Assembly: GCA_963664255.1 (NCBI GenBank)
Contig: OY760938.1
Location: forward strand, 310,001-374,000
Direction: 5' to 3'
Length of the DNA stretch: 64,000 nucleotides
From: G963663775 sp963664255
Lineage (GTDB): Bacteria > Bacillota > Clostridia > Oscillospirales > Butyricicoccaceae
Under the pieces are notes generated by a model. It saw only the letters and a program-made list of their open reading frames with translations, was not told where the DNA came from and searched no databases. A program made the position numbers and the translations under genes. Below, piece by piece: positions 26,694 to 34,940 of this stretch (within the stretch, counting starts at the first letter, position 1; every line of letters begins with the position of its first letter).

Positions 26694-28007
26694 ATGAGTC
26701 CAAATACCAATCCATCAAATGCCGCGGTCGACATCGGCAAGCTGCAAGTACAGGTCGTTTCTCAAGCAGCAGACTATCCGCTGACAAATGCGCGGATTCA
26801 AATCGCCAATCAACAGACCGGCAAGGTGATTGAGGAGCTGGAAACGGATACTTCCGGCAAAACCACGGTGGTTGACCTTGGCGCACCGCCGCTTGAATTT
26901 TCCGAAACGCCAAACAGCGAAGAGACCGACGGAAACAAGCCGTATGCGGAATATCATCTTTCCATCAGCGCGTCTGGATTTGAAACCGCCACCATAGAGG
27001 GGGTACAAATTCTGCCGCAAAGCACGGCGCTGCAATCCATCCGTTTGCGGCAAACCGGCAGAAACGGTGCCTACAGCCCGCGCAACATTGCCATTGCACA
27101 GCACGTGCTTTGGGGAGATTATCCCCCAAAGATTATGGAAGCCGAGGTAAAGCCGCTGCCCGAAAGCACGGGTTTGGTGGTGCTGCCCGAGCCTGTCGTG
27201 CCAGAATATGTGGTCGTGCATCTGGGGCTGCCCTCCGATGCCTCTGCTCAAAATGTATGGGTGCCTTTTAAGGACTATGTCAAGAATGTTGCCAGCTCCG
27301 AAATCTATTCTACATGGCCTGCTCAAACCATTCGCGCCAATGTGCTTGCCATCCTTTCGTTTGTTCTCAATCGCGTTTACACCGAATGGTATCGTGGGAA
27401 AGGGTATAATTTCACGATTACGAACAACACCGCCTTTGACCAAGCGTTTTCCTATGGCAGAAATATTTTTGAAGAAATTTCGCAGGTTGTCGATGAGATA
27501 TTCACCACGTACATCACACGTCCAGACATTCGTCAGCCGCTCTTCACGCAATATTGTGATGGAGTACAGACCAAATGCCCAAAGGCCATGGAGCAATGGG
27601 GTTCCAAGTATCTCGGGGATGAAGGCTATGATGCACTGGGCATTTTGCGCAATTATTACGGATGGGACATTTATTTGGACCAAGCAAAAAAAGTGCAGGG
27701 CATCCCGATTTCCTATCCAGGAAACACCCTGCAGCTCGGCTCTACAGGCACACCTGTCCGAACCATCCAAGAGCAGCTCAACATGATTGCAACCCATTAC
27801 CCTGCCATTCCCAAGCTGCGTGTAGATGGCATGTATGGCGCCCAAACACAGGAAGCCGTAAAAACCTTCCAAAAAATCTTCAATCTCCCCCAAAATGGCA
27901 TTGTGGATTTCGCAACGTGGTATGCGATTTCCAATATCTATGTTGGCATCACCAAAATGTCTGAACCAGCCTTTCGCCCCTATTCCAGAAGACGCCGATA
28001 CCGTTAA
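26694..28007 (+). CDS. sleC: SleC-like spore cortex-lytic enzyme with C-terminal peptidoglycan-binding domain
   Basis: A 437-residue protein, no signal peptide. Residues 1-150 form a pro-region-like beta domain; about 165-330 match the SleC catalytic region (VPFKDYVKNVASSEIYSTWP, RANVLAILSFVLNRVYTEWY, SYGRNIFEEISQVVDEIF), of the SpoIID-related lytic type; 345-425 is a peptidoglycan-binding domain (LQLGSTGTPVRTIQEQLN, DGMYGAQTQEAVKTFQ). SleC is stored in spores as a zymogen and degrades cortex after Csp cleavage (family knowledge). GGAGGTGAT precedes ATG 26694 at nine bases. Flanked on both sides by csp genes on the other strand. The name rests on recalled family motifs, not a search. Confidence 0.82.
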   Translation: MSPNTNPSNAAVDIGKLQVQVVSQAADYPLTNARIQIANQQTGKVIEELETDTSGKTTVVDLGAPPLEFSETPNSEETDGNKPYAEYHLSISASGFETATIEGVQILPQSTALQSIRLRQTGRNGAYSPRNIAIAQHVLWGDYPPKIMEAEVKPLPESTGLVVLPEPVVPEYVVVHLGLPSDASAQNVWVPFKDYVKNVASSEIYSTWPAQTIRANVLAILSFVLNRVYTEWYRGKGYNFTITNNTAFDQAFSYGRNIFEEISQVVDEIFTTYITRPDIRQPLFTQYCDGVQTKCPKAMEQWGSKYLGDEGYDALGILRNYYGWDIYLDQAKKVQGIPISYPGNTLQLGSTGTPVRTIQEQLNMIATHYPAIPKLRVDGMYGAQTQEAVKTFQKIFNLPQNGIVDFATWYAISNIYVGITKMSEPAFRPYSRRRRYR

Positions 28008-28017
28008 TCTCTCTAGC

Positions 28018-28050
28018 AGCCGCTGTTCTCAGAGAAACAGCGGCTATTTT
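28018..28050 (+). terminator. Rho-independent terminator after sleC-like gene
   Basis: AGCCGCTGTT (28018-28027) pairs perfectly with AACAGCGGCT (28036-28045), followed by ATTTT. Eleven bases past the stop codon. Confidence 0.88.
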
Positions 28051-28067
28051 CGCATCCACTGTGGTCA

Positions 28068-29729
28068 TCAGCGCAAATTCTGTAAAAAGCCGTGAAAATC
28101 CATTTTTCCATAGCCCCACACAGGGTTTGGAACGACAGCCCCCTCTTGCTTTGCACCCCGCATCAGCAAATGCTTCGCGTCTACGCCTGTGATATGGGGA
28201 TAGTGCTTTCTTTCCACCGCCCATTCAAAGACCAACGCCATCATGCCAGCAGCATAGGCGGCAGCCGTGCCCACCCCACCGATACTGCACACCTTTTTGT
28301 GCCAAAGGGGATACAAAAACCCTTCTCCCGGTGCAGCAAGGTCTGGCTTACAGGCGGCATCTCCCCATGCGCCGATGCCGCATTCCGCCAACACCTGATT
28401 GGTTTGCAGATGATATGCGGCAACGGTCAAGGGCGCATCTGCGCTTCCTGGATATGTGATGGTATGCGTGGCATTGGGTTCTAAAAAATATGTTTTCTCT
28501 GTCAGCCATGTACCGCTTGGCAGCCATGTATGCAGCACACAGCTTCGCGAATCGACATTGTATAGCTTGCATCGCCATGCGCCGACCTGTGCATTTTGAA
28601 ACCGCAGCAAAAAAAGCTGTTTCCCACCCGTATGTGGCTGTACGCTGCTGTTCACCCAAAGCATCGTGGGCGAAAACAGGCATTGAAATGACATACATCT
28701 GCCTGCCCGCGGATAAATCGGCCCTATTGGCTCTCCCGCTGGAGAAATCAGCTCCAGACACACGCGATTTTGCGTACACTCCCAAATCTCCATCGCAAAC
28801 GTGCTGTCCTTCTCACCCACATACCATGCAATCTCCGTGCTTTTCTCCACCTGCGTCATTTTGCGCATGGTATGCCGCTGTTTGTTGCCGGCTGTGCCCG
28901 CCGTAAGCACCACACCTATCCGCTCGGACTGCGCAAGCCGATTGAGATATGCTCCCATCACGCCGTTGTCTGGGCGATTTCCCTGCGTGCTTTCCATGGC
29001 AAGGCAGATGACCAGCGGCATTCCCTTGCGCAATGCCACCCTGCGCACATATTCCATCGCCAACAGCACATCGGTTTCTTGACAGACGTGCGCAGCCTCG
29101 GGCACACAAAAGAGTGTGCACAACTTCTTTTTTGCCGGTTTTAGCTTAACCACCACCAGCTCCGCTGCAGGGGCAACCCCACTGCAGCCAGTCGCTGCAT
29201 CGGCATTGCCCGCCGCTACCGCTGCGAGCAGGGTTCCATGCCCCACTTCATCTGCCGATGGCACAAGCTGCAGTGGCTGCACGTCCTGCAGCGCGCGCGT
29301 GAAGTCCTCTTTGCAATATTCTGTGCCATACGAAAACCCTTCCGGACACGGTCCCTGCTCCAAGGTCTGGTCCCAAATCGACACAATACGCGGGGTACCA
29401 TCTTGCCCTAGAAACGCGGGGTGTGCATATGCAATGCCTGTATCAATGACAGCAACCAGCACCCCTTGCCCTGACAATCCAAAATCCTGTGGGCGCATCC
29501 CCTCACCCTTTGCTTGCGAAATCGTATCGGTGATGCCTGTAAACAGTGTGGGGAACATCTCATACGGATAGATACCCAGCGCATTTTTTCCCATATCATT
29601 TTCCGGAATATGCACGATGACATACTGTTCATCCAGCGGCGTCATCGCATCTGCATCGGCATACTGCCCTGCTGACGCAATGTCCATGATAAGGTCTACA
29701 TATGCTTCGCTGATAATTTTCTCTGCCAC
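28068..29729 (-). CDS. CspC-like subtilisin pseudoprotease (catalytic Ser replaced by Ala)
   Basis: A 553-residue S8-fold protein paralogous to the protease at 24.8-26.6 kb. Asp96 (AVIDTGIAYAHPAF), His164 (VGHGTLLAAVAAG) and a probable oxyanion Asn282 are kept, but the serine motif GTSMAAP is replaced by GTAAAYAAG, with Ala489 at the Ser position and two residues deleted nearby. The codon is GCT, read directly on the minus strand. It should fold but not cleave. In Clostridioides difficile the pseudoprotease CspC is part of bile-acid germinant signalling (established knowledge); an equivalent role here is inference. Starts with GTG 29729 behind AGGAGG. No frameshift or stop, so the change is probably selected rather than decay. 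Confidence 0.82.
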   Translation of the reverse strand: MAEKIISEAYVDLIMDIASAGQYADADAMTPLDEQYVIVHIPENDMGKNALGIYPYEMFPTLFTGITDTISQAKGEGMRPQDFGLSGQGVLVAVIDTGIAYAHPAFLGQDGTPRIVSIWDQTLEQGPCPEGFSYGTEYCKEDFTRALQDVQPLQLVPSADEVGHGTLLAAVAAGNADAATGCSGVAPAAELVVVKLKPAKKKLCTLFCVPEAAHVCQETDVLLAMEYVRRVALRKGMPLVICLAMESTQGNRPDNGVMGAYLNRLAQSERIGVVLTAGTAGNKQRHTMRKMTQVEKSTEIAWYVGEKDSTFAMEIWECTQNRVCLELISPAGEPIGPIYPRAGRCMSFQCLFSPTMLWVNSSVQPHTGGKQLFLLRFQNAQVGAWRCKLYNVDSRSCVLHTWLPSGTWLTEKTYFLEPNATHTITYPGSADAPLTVAAYHLQTNQVLAECGIGAWGDAACKPDLAAPGEGFLYPLWHKKVCSIGGVGTAAAYAAGMMALVFEWAVERKHYPHITGVDAKHLLMRGAKQEGAVVPNPVWGYGKMDFHGFLQNLR

Positions 29730-29824
29730 AGCGCACCTCCTGACACGTTGGCGTGTAGTTCATTGATGTATATGCCGCAGCCGCCCGCAAAATGCAACAC
29801 GTGGAAATTTCCAAGCAGAAAGTC

Positions 29825-29854
29825 TTGAGCCGCACGCAGCAAATGTGTTAAAAT
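29825..29854 (+). promoter_or_regulatory. candidate promoter for unknown gene at 29.9 kb
   Basis: TTGAGC (29825-29830), an 18-base spacer and TAAAAT (29849-29854), 70 bases before the ATG. Each box departs from consensus by two or fewer positions. It lies divergent to the pseudoprotease start, 95 bases away. Confidence 0.45.
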
Positions 29855-29923
29855 AGCAGCATTAGCAGCTTTATGAAGTAGAGCCTATCGCTGAAATCAC
29901 AATACCGTTGGAGGATTTTATTT

Positions 29924-30517
29924 ATGCAGTATTACAAATTGGTGCTGTGCGGCGGCGCAATCCCACACACACTCATGGGCACCAAAGAATATATTTGTTC
30001 TGCGGAGCAGCGCGATACTCTGGAAGAAAAATGGTTTCAAGCCGAATCCTCCAGTGAAGTCGACATTTTCCCTTGGGAGCGGAAATTTTCATCTGTCCGC
30101 GTGCTTGGAACGGCTTGTATGCATCAGGACACCGTTTCGTATACCTACACCAATGCATGGGAGCAATCGCGAGAATTGAATATGCACTCCATGGATGCCG
30201 ATTTTCTGTATGTTCCGGTATCGGGCGGCGCGGTGGAGCGGTTTGTTCATGTGACCCTCAAGGATTTGAAGCAGCACTGTCAGTTGCTGTTTCCTAATGT
30301 GCATACTGCTGTCATTGCAGGTGACCGTGACCTCATCACCCTAAAAAGCATCGAAAACGACGGCGAAAATCTGGCTCGTTTCACCAATAGCATTACAAAC
30401 AACGTCTATCATTATGAAATGACCTTTCCAAGCGAAGCCGTTGCACTGTCCGATATGCAAAACCCCGCTGCGCCAAATCTTAGAACCTTCTTCGACGAGA
30501 TTTTCGGCGAACAATGA
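29924..30517 (+). CDS. protein of unknown function
   Basis: A 197-residue soluble protein I do not recognise. It has no signal peptide or membrane segment, is rich in aromatic and acidic residues, and contains MQYYKLVLCGGAIPHTLMGT at the start and a FTNSITNNVYHYEM segment near 160-173. A very good ribosome site (GGAGGATTTTATTT before ATG) and uniform codon use support it as a real gene. It lies beside the Csp/SleC cassette, divergent from the pseudoprotease, but nothing in its sequence ties it to germination. A weak hairpin followed by TTCTTTTTT lies downstream at about 30538-30574. Confidence 0.75.
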   Translation: MQYYKLVLCGGAIPHTLMGTKEYICSAEQRDTLEEKWFQAESSSEVDIFPWERKFSSVRVLGTACMHQDTVSYTYTNAWEQSRELNMHSMDADFLYVPVSGGAVERFVHVTLKDLKQHCQLLFPNVHTAVIAGDRDLITLKSIENDGENLARFTNSITNNVYHYEMTFPSEAVALSDMQNPAAPNLRTFFDEIFGEQ

Positions 30518-30595
30518 CCGCTTCCACAGGGCATCTCGCACACACATGATGGCGTGCATAGGTTCTTTTTTATTGTGCCGTTTGCTTGGCAAAGA

Positions 30596-30624
30596 TTGCA
30601 TTTTGTGCGCGCAGGCGTTATACT
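30596..30624 (+). promoter_or_regulatory. sigma-A-type promoter for AlkD-like gene
   Basis: TTGCAT (30596-30601), exactly 17 bases, then TATACT (30619-30624). Fifty bases before the ATG, in an AT-richer gap. Confidence 0.6.
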
Positions 30625-30673
30625 ATAGCAAAACATCTGCAACCGATTCATATCACACAGGAATGGTGATTCT

Positions 30674-31393
30674 ATGCAAATTTTAGCAGAAGCCGTGCAG
30701 CAGCAGCTGTTTGCGCTGCAAGACCCCTCCTATAAGACCTTTCACTGCAAACTCATTCCCACCGTTCCGCCAGAACGGGTTATCGGGGTACGCACCCCTG
30801 CACTGCGAAAATTCGCCAAAGAATTTTCAAAAACGCCAGAAGCCTGTGCGTTTTTGCGCCAATTACCGCACACCTACTATGAAGAAAACAATTTGCACGG
30901 TTTCCTGCTTGAAACCATAAAGGACTACGACCAGGTGGTTTGCGCACTGGATGCATTCCTGCCATACATCGATAATTGGGCAACCTGCGATTTGATTTCC
31001 CCCAAAATTTTTCAAAAGCACCTGCCCGAACTCTATGAAAAAATTTTATTTTGGCTCTCGACGGAGCACACCTACACAGTGCGCTTCGCAATCGGTATGC
31101 TCATGCGCTTTTATTTGCAGGATGCATTTCAGCCGCAGATACTGTCGCTTGTCGCGAGCATTCGCTCTGCGGAATACTACATCAATATGATGATTGCTTG
31201 GTTTTTTGCAACTGCCCTGGCAAAGCAGTATGAAGCGACGCTGCCGTTTTTGCAGCAGCAGCGCTTAGAGCCATGGACGCATAACAAAGCCATTCAGAAA
31301 GCCCTTGAAAGCAATCGTATCCCTGCCGAAACAAAGGCTTATCTGCGCACTTTAAAAATCCAAAAACCAGCTGTAAGCTACGCACATGGATAG
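30674..31393 (+). CDS. DNA alkylation repair protein, AlkD-like glycosylase
   Basis: A 239-residue all-helical HEAT-like repeat protein. Landmarks are ERVIGVRTPALRKFAKE near residue 35, HGFLLETIKDYD, and DNWATCDLISPK, where the Trp and Asp correspond to catalytic-cleft residues of AlkD, plus a further Trp in MMIAWFFATAL. AlkD excises 3- and 7-alkylpurines without base flipping (family knowledge). It has its own promoter and is followed 29 bases later by the PAS/EAL gene, which may be read through from it. Full length for the family. Confidence 0.85.
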   Translation: MQILAEAVQQQLFALQDPSYKTFHCKLIPTVPPERVIGVRTPALRKFAKEFSKTPEACAFLRQLPHTYYEENNLHGFLLETIKDYDQVVCALDAFLPYIDNWATCDLISPKIFQKHLPELYEKILFWLSTEHTYTVRFAIGMLMRFYLQDAFQPQILSLVASIRSAEYYINMMIAWFFATALAKQYEATLPFLQQQRLEPWTHNKAIQKALESNRIPAETKAYLRTLKIQKPAVSYAHG

Positions 31394-31422
31394 CTGATTG
31401 CAAGCGCGAACGGAGCTGCCTC

Positions 31423-34167
31423 ATGAAAAATTTAAATGCCATGGATATTCAAAAAATATTGCGAAAAAGCGTTGCAATTATTCTTCCAATGCTTTTTATT
31501 GTTGTGTACATATATAGTTATCTGTCCCACACCGAAATCGAAAAAACGAAAGAGATTTTGATAGAGGGGCAAAAACAGCGTTCCCAGATTTTACAATATA
31601 TCATCGAAAATTCGTTGCAGGAAGCATACGAAAATCTCATGGTCGTCACCAATTCCAACGAGGTACAAGCCTATCTGGAAGACCCCTCCACGGCAACCAA
31701 GCAGGAGGTGGAGCACCTTTTTTTAAGGATTGCATCCAACAAGAAGAATTTTGACCAGATTCGTTTTTTGGACAATACCGGTGTGGAAATCATGCGGGTG
31801 AATAATACGGCGAGCGGTCCTGATTTGGTGGACGCTTCCCACTTGCAGGATATGTCCAACCGATATTATTACTTGCAGGCAAGCAAGCTGGAAAACCATC
31901 AGGTTTTCATCTCCGATATGGACTTGAACACGGAAAACGGAAAAATCGAGGTTCCCTATAAACCCACCATCCGTTTGTGTGTTCCGGTGTATTCTTCCGA
32001 CAATGTTTACCAAGGCGTGATTGTAATTAATTACTTGGGGCAGGAAATTTTAGATGCGTTGAGTCAGCAATATGAAGATTCGATGTATCGTTTTATCAAA
32101 CCTGCTCTCATCAACGAAGATGGATATTATCTGTTTAATCTTGACAACATCCCCACCTTCGGCTTCATGTTTCCACAGGAAGCTGCCACGCAGGTTTCTG
32201 ACTTGGATTCCGATTTATGGAATGAAATCACCTCCGAAGATATAGGATATTACGAAAAAGAAAATGAAGTAACCTTTTTTGCGAAGGTGCACCCTCTTTC
32301 CAAGGTAGATCTCCCGCAGAACGACTGCTATGCGTGGTATATTGTTTCCACGCTCAATCTTTCAGACTTACCGGTCATCAAAAACCAATTATTTTTAGGG
32401 CTGCGCAATCAGGATATTATCCTGCTAATGGGCATCATCATCTTAATCATTGCCCTCTCCAACATGGTTCATTTTTCCGAAAAAGACCGCGAAGAGCTGA
32501 ATATCTTACAAAAAATAGCAGAAAACAGCCATGATGCTGTGGTAATTACAGATGCCCAAACAAACATCACGTATATTAACAGGGCGTTTGAGCTAACCAC
32601 TGGCTATACCAAGGCAGAGGTATTGGGTCTTCGCACCAGTTATTTCAAGTCCGGTAAGCAGACCAAGGAGTTTTATAAGCATATGTGGGATTCCATCAAC
32701 GCCAACGATTATTGGAACGGTGAGTTGTGGGATAAGAAAAAAAATGGGTTTCTATATCCAAAAAAGCTCAGCATTTATGCGTTGAGAGACCAGAGCAACA
32801 AAAAAGTGGTCAAATACATGGGGATTTTCAATGATTTAACCGATGATAAGGAAAACCAGAACTATATCAATAAATTAAAAAATTACAATCTAAAAACCAA
32901 TCTGCCAAACGAAAATTTAACCAGTGCCCTCATCAATAATATCATCAAAAATACCCCGTCAAATTTTAATATCATCTATTTCACCATCGAAAATTATAAC
33001 AGTCTTTTGCTCAAATTCAAAGACGATGATTTCTTCATCAGCCCTCTCATTTTGAGCGTGAAGTCCATTCTCAAGGAAGATGATTTTATTGCGCAAATCA
33101 CCAAAAATGATTTCATCATCGGGTTATCCTCCTGTGAAACAGACGAAGATGTGTTGTCTTTTGTCCACACCCTATTCCACGAAGCTGGAAAATCCTTTGC
33201 TATCCAAACCGAAAAGGTCTTTTTGGACTTGAAGGCAGGCATCTCGAATTTCCCCAAAAACGGAACCTCTGCAGACGAGCTCATAAACCATGCATACATT
33301 GCGTTGGACAATGCCTTACGCGCCAAAGAAACCAAATGTCTATACTATTCTCCCGATTTAAAAGACCATATGGAAACAGAAATCAAAATGGATATGCTGC
33401 TGCGAAGAGCGATTGAAAACCATGAATTGGATATTTATTACCAACCTCAGATGGACATCCAGCAGGAAACCATTGTCGGCGCAGAAGCGTTGCTGCGTTG
33501 GAACAATGCAGAGCTTGGCAGCGTTTCGCCGGCCGTTTTCATTCCGTTGGCGGAAAAGAACGGGTTAATCATCGAAATCGGATATTGGATTATCGAAAAA
33601 ATCTTTCAAGATTATTCGAGTCTACAGGAAAAGATGGGCAGCGATTTCCGCATTTCAATCAATATTTCCCCGCTGCAGTTTCGGGATAAAGATTTGATTG
33701 ACAAGTTAAAGGAGATTGGGCAAACCTATCAGGTGAATTTTTCAAATTTTGAAATTGAAATTACGGAAAGCAGTTTTGTGGCTGACCTGCATGACATCAA
33801 TCAAAAGTTTGCTGCTTTCAAAGACATCGGTTTGACCATTGCGATTGATGATTTCGGCACCGGTTTTTCCTCCCTCAGCTATCTGCGGGAATTGACCATT
33901 GATAAATTGAAGATTGACCGCAGCTTCATCAAAGACTATCCGCAGGATGACAACGGGGCGATTGTAGAGCTGATTACCAACATCTCCAGCAAACTGCACT
34001 TAAAAGTCATTACCGAGGGCGCCGAAACCACCGAACAAATTGAGTATCTCAAGTCCATCGGCTGCAATTTGGTGCAGGGCTTTTATTACAGCAAGCCATT
34101 GCCCAAAGACCTTTTCTGTGAATTTCTAAATCGCTATCATGTCCCCCCAACCGACGAGCGCACATAA
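31423..34167 (+). CDS. membrane sensor with PAS, degenerate GGDEF and EAL domains
   Basis: A 914-residue protein: membrane helix at about 15-35, an extracytoplasmic Cache-like sensor (36-335), a second helix (about 340-355), PAS (365-475), a GGDEF-like domain (490-640) and EAL (655-905). The GGDEF signature is lost (QITKNDFIIGL in its place), so cyclase activity is not expected. The EAL domain keeps GAEALLRW, EIEITES, AIDDFGTGFSS, DKLKIDRSFI, EGAET and QGFYYSKPL, so it should hydrolyse cyclic di-GMP. The base composition is more AT-rich than its neighbours. GGAG precedes ATG 31423 by seven bases; a strong terminator follows. Confidence 0.9.
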   Translation: MKNLNAMDIQKILRKSVAIILPMLFIVVYIYSYLSHTEIEKTKEILIEGQKQRSQILQYIIENSLQEAYENLMVVTNSNEVQAYLEDPSTATKQEVEHLFLRIASNKKNFDQIRFLDNTGVEIMRVNNTASGPDLVDASHLQDMSNRYYYLQASKLENHQVFISDMDLNTENGKIEVPYKPTIRLCVPVYSSDNVYQGVIVINYLGQEILDALSQQYEDSMYRFIKPALINEDGYYLFNLDNIPTFGFMFPQEAATQVSDLDSDLWNEITSEDIGYYEKENEVTFFAKVHPLSKVDLPQNDCYAWYIVSTLNLSDLPVIKNQLFLGLRNQDIILLMGIIILIIALSNMVHFSEKDREELNILQKIAENSHDAVVITDAQTNITYINRAFELTTGYTKAEVLGLRTSYFKSGKQTKEFYKHMWDSINANDYWNGELWDKKKNGFLYPKKLSIYALRDQSNKKVVKYMGIFNDLTDDKENQNYINKLKNYNLKTNLPNENLTSALINNIIKNTPSNFNIIYFTIENYNSLLLKFKDDDFFISPLILSVKSILKEDDFIAQITKNDFIIGLSSCETDEDVLSFVHTLFHEAGKSFAIQTEKVFLDLKAGISNFPKNGTSADELINHAYIALDNALRAKETKCLYYSPDLKDHMETEIKMDMLLRRAIENHELDIYYQPQMDIQQETIVGAEALLRWNNAELGSVSPAVFIPLAEKNGLIIEIGYWIIEKIFQDYSSLQEKMGSDFRISINISPLQFRDKDLIDKLKEIGQTYQVNFSNFEIEITESSFVADLHDINQKFAAFKDIGLTIAIDDFGTGFSSLSYLRELTIDKLKIDRSFIKDYPQDDNGAIVELITNISSKLHLKVITEGAETTEQIEYLKSIGCNLVQGFYYSKPLPKDLFCEFLNRYHVPPTDERT

Positions 34168-34216
34168 TCCATCGTCCTCGCACGTTCTGAAAAAACTGTA
34201 TAAACGCATCTGCACA

Positions 34217-34250
34217 GAAAAACAGCCTACCTTGTACGGCTGTTTTTTTG
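34217..34250 (+). terminator. Rho-independent terminator after PAS/EAL gene
   Basis: AACAGCC (34221-34227) and GGCTGTT (34238-34244) form a stem extended by A-T pairs, with a loop of about ten bases, followed by TTTTTTG. About 50 bases past the stop codon. Confidence 0.88.
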
Positions 34251-34410
34251 TTTTTCAAACGCAATCGTCATTTTGCTACACTTATTCTTCTTTTATTAGA
34301 TATATTGTTGAATTTAAATCATTTTATATGTTTACTGTGCACAATTTTTAATTCATTTTTATGGTACATATTCATAAATTACGCCACTAGCATTTTTCTC
34401 CGCGCGGGCG

Positions 34411-34416
34411 TATGAT
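34411..34416 (+). promoter_or_regulatory. candidate -10 for micro-ORF operon
   Basis: TATGAT lies 35 bases before the first micro-ORF. No good sigma-A -35 is present. GCATT about 15 bases upstream of GTATGATA could instead suggest a forespore sigma-F/G-type promoter. The sigma class is undecided. Confidence 0.3.
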
Positions 34417-34450
34417 ATACACAGAAAGAAGCAAAAAGGAGGGAAACCAA

Positions 34451-34537
34451 ATGAAAATCAGAGAATATTTTAGCCGTCTGGTAGCAGCCAGAGAACTCGA
34501 ATTGAGCCGTTATAAAATCCCGGTTGACAGAAAATAA
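34451..34537 (+). CDS. micro-ORF 1 of 3, RE(F/Y)F..LV.ARE(L/M)EL family
   Basis: A 28-residue peptide, MKIREYFSRLVAARELELSR then YKIPVDRK, preceded by AAGGAGGG eight bases upstream of ATG. It shares the core R-E-aromatic-F-x-x-L-V-x-A-R-E-L-E-L with the next two small ORFs, the same strand and regular spacing, which is strong evidence that it is translated. The core would form a short amphipathic helix with Phe, Leu and Val on one side and Arg/Glu on the other. No signal peptide and no similarity I can name. The function is unknown. Confidence 0.78.
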   Translation: MKIREYFSRLVAARELELSRYKIPVDRK

Positions 34538-34573
34538 GCACCCTTCACAAACATATGAAGAAAGGAGATTCGT

Positions 34574-34672
34574 ATGATGTTCAGAGAATTTTTTCACAAC
34601 TTAGTCGTTGCCCGTGAGATGGAACTTCGTGGTGCTAGCCTCAAGGTCAGCGAAAAGCATTCCGCAAAGTGA
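34574..34672 (+). CDS. micro-ORF 2 of 3, same family
   Basis: A 32-residue peptide with the core MFREFFHNLVVAREMEL followed by a Lys/Ser-rich tail ending EKHSAK. AAAGGAGA precedes the start; two ATG codons are adjacent and the second (34577) may be used. It is separated from micro-ORF 1 by 36 bases and from micro-ORF 3 by 35 bases. The tails of the three peptides differ while the core is kept, so they look like diverged tandem duplicates under selection on the core. Function unknown. Confidence 0.78.
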   Translation: MMFREFFHNLVVAREMELRGASLKVSEKHSAK

Positions 34673-34707
34673 TACACCACATGAAATTTGAAAAGGAGAC
34701 GTACGAT

Positions 34708-34797
34708 ATGTTAGGACGATTTTTTAAAGGTCTTGTCAAAGCCCGCGAACTGGAATTAAAGGCAAACTGCCTGCCTTGCAGATACCATGCAAAGTAA
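34708..34797 (+). CDS. micro-ORF 3 of 3, same family, with CLPC tail
   Basis: A 29-residue peptide with the core MLGRFFKGLVKARELELK (one residue shorter before FF) and a distinct tail NCLPCRYHAK containing a CxxC pair and a nearby His. AAAAGGAGA precedes ATG 34708. Unlike its two paralogues it could bind metal or form a disulfide (inference from CxxC only). It is followed 43 bases later by a strong terminator, which closes the operon. Confidence 0.78.
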   Translation: MLGRFFKGLVKARELELKANCLPCRYHAK

Positions 34798-34840
34798 ATG
34801 GACGGTAGCCAAAATATGAATATTGAGCAATCACAGCTGT

Positions 34841-34877
34841 AAGAACTCCTGTTGCATATGTAATAGGAGTTCTTTTT
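34841..34877 (+). terminator. Rho-independent terminator closing micro-ORF operon
   Basis: AAGAACTCCT (34841-34850) pairs perfectly with AGGAGTTCTT (34865-34874), a 14-base loop, then TTT. With the upstream terminator at 34.2 kb it isolates a transcription unit of about 450 bases holding only the three micro-ORFs. Confidence 0.9.
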
Positions 34878-34940
34878 CGCGCTTTATGCCGTCTGCACAC
34901 CCGCCCCCTTGCAGAAACCCACCCATGCTGATACAATATT

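Noticed and set aside
26715..27893. Long open frames antisense to real genes (for example opposite the sleC-like gene, and at 8239-9147, 9240-10220, 17398-18477, 43305-44306)
   Set aside because: They mirror the codon bias of the sense genes, are rich in His, Cys, Gln and Arg, lack ribosome sites, and the sense frames encode clear families.
34798..34842. A fourth tiny ORF (14 codons, starting ATG immediately after the stop of micro-ORF 3)
   Set aside because: It lacks the shared core motif and a ribosome site, and it runs into the terminator stem; probably chance.
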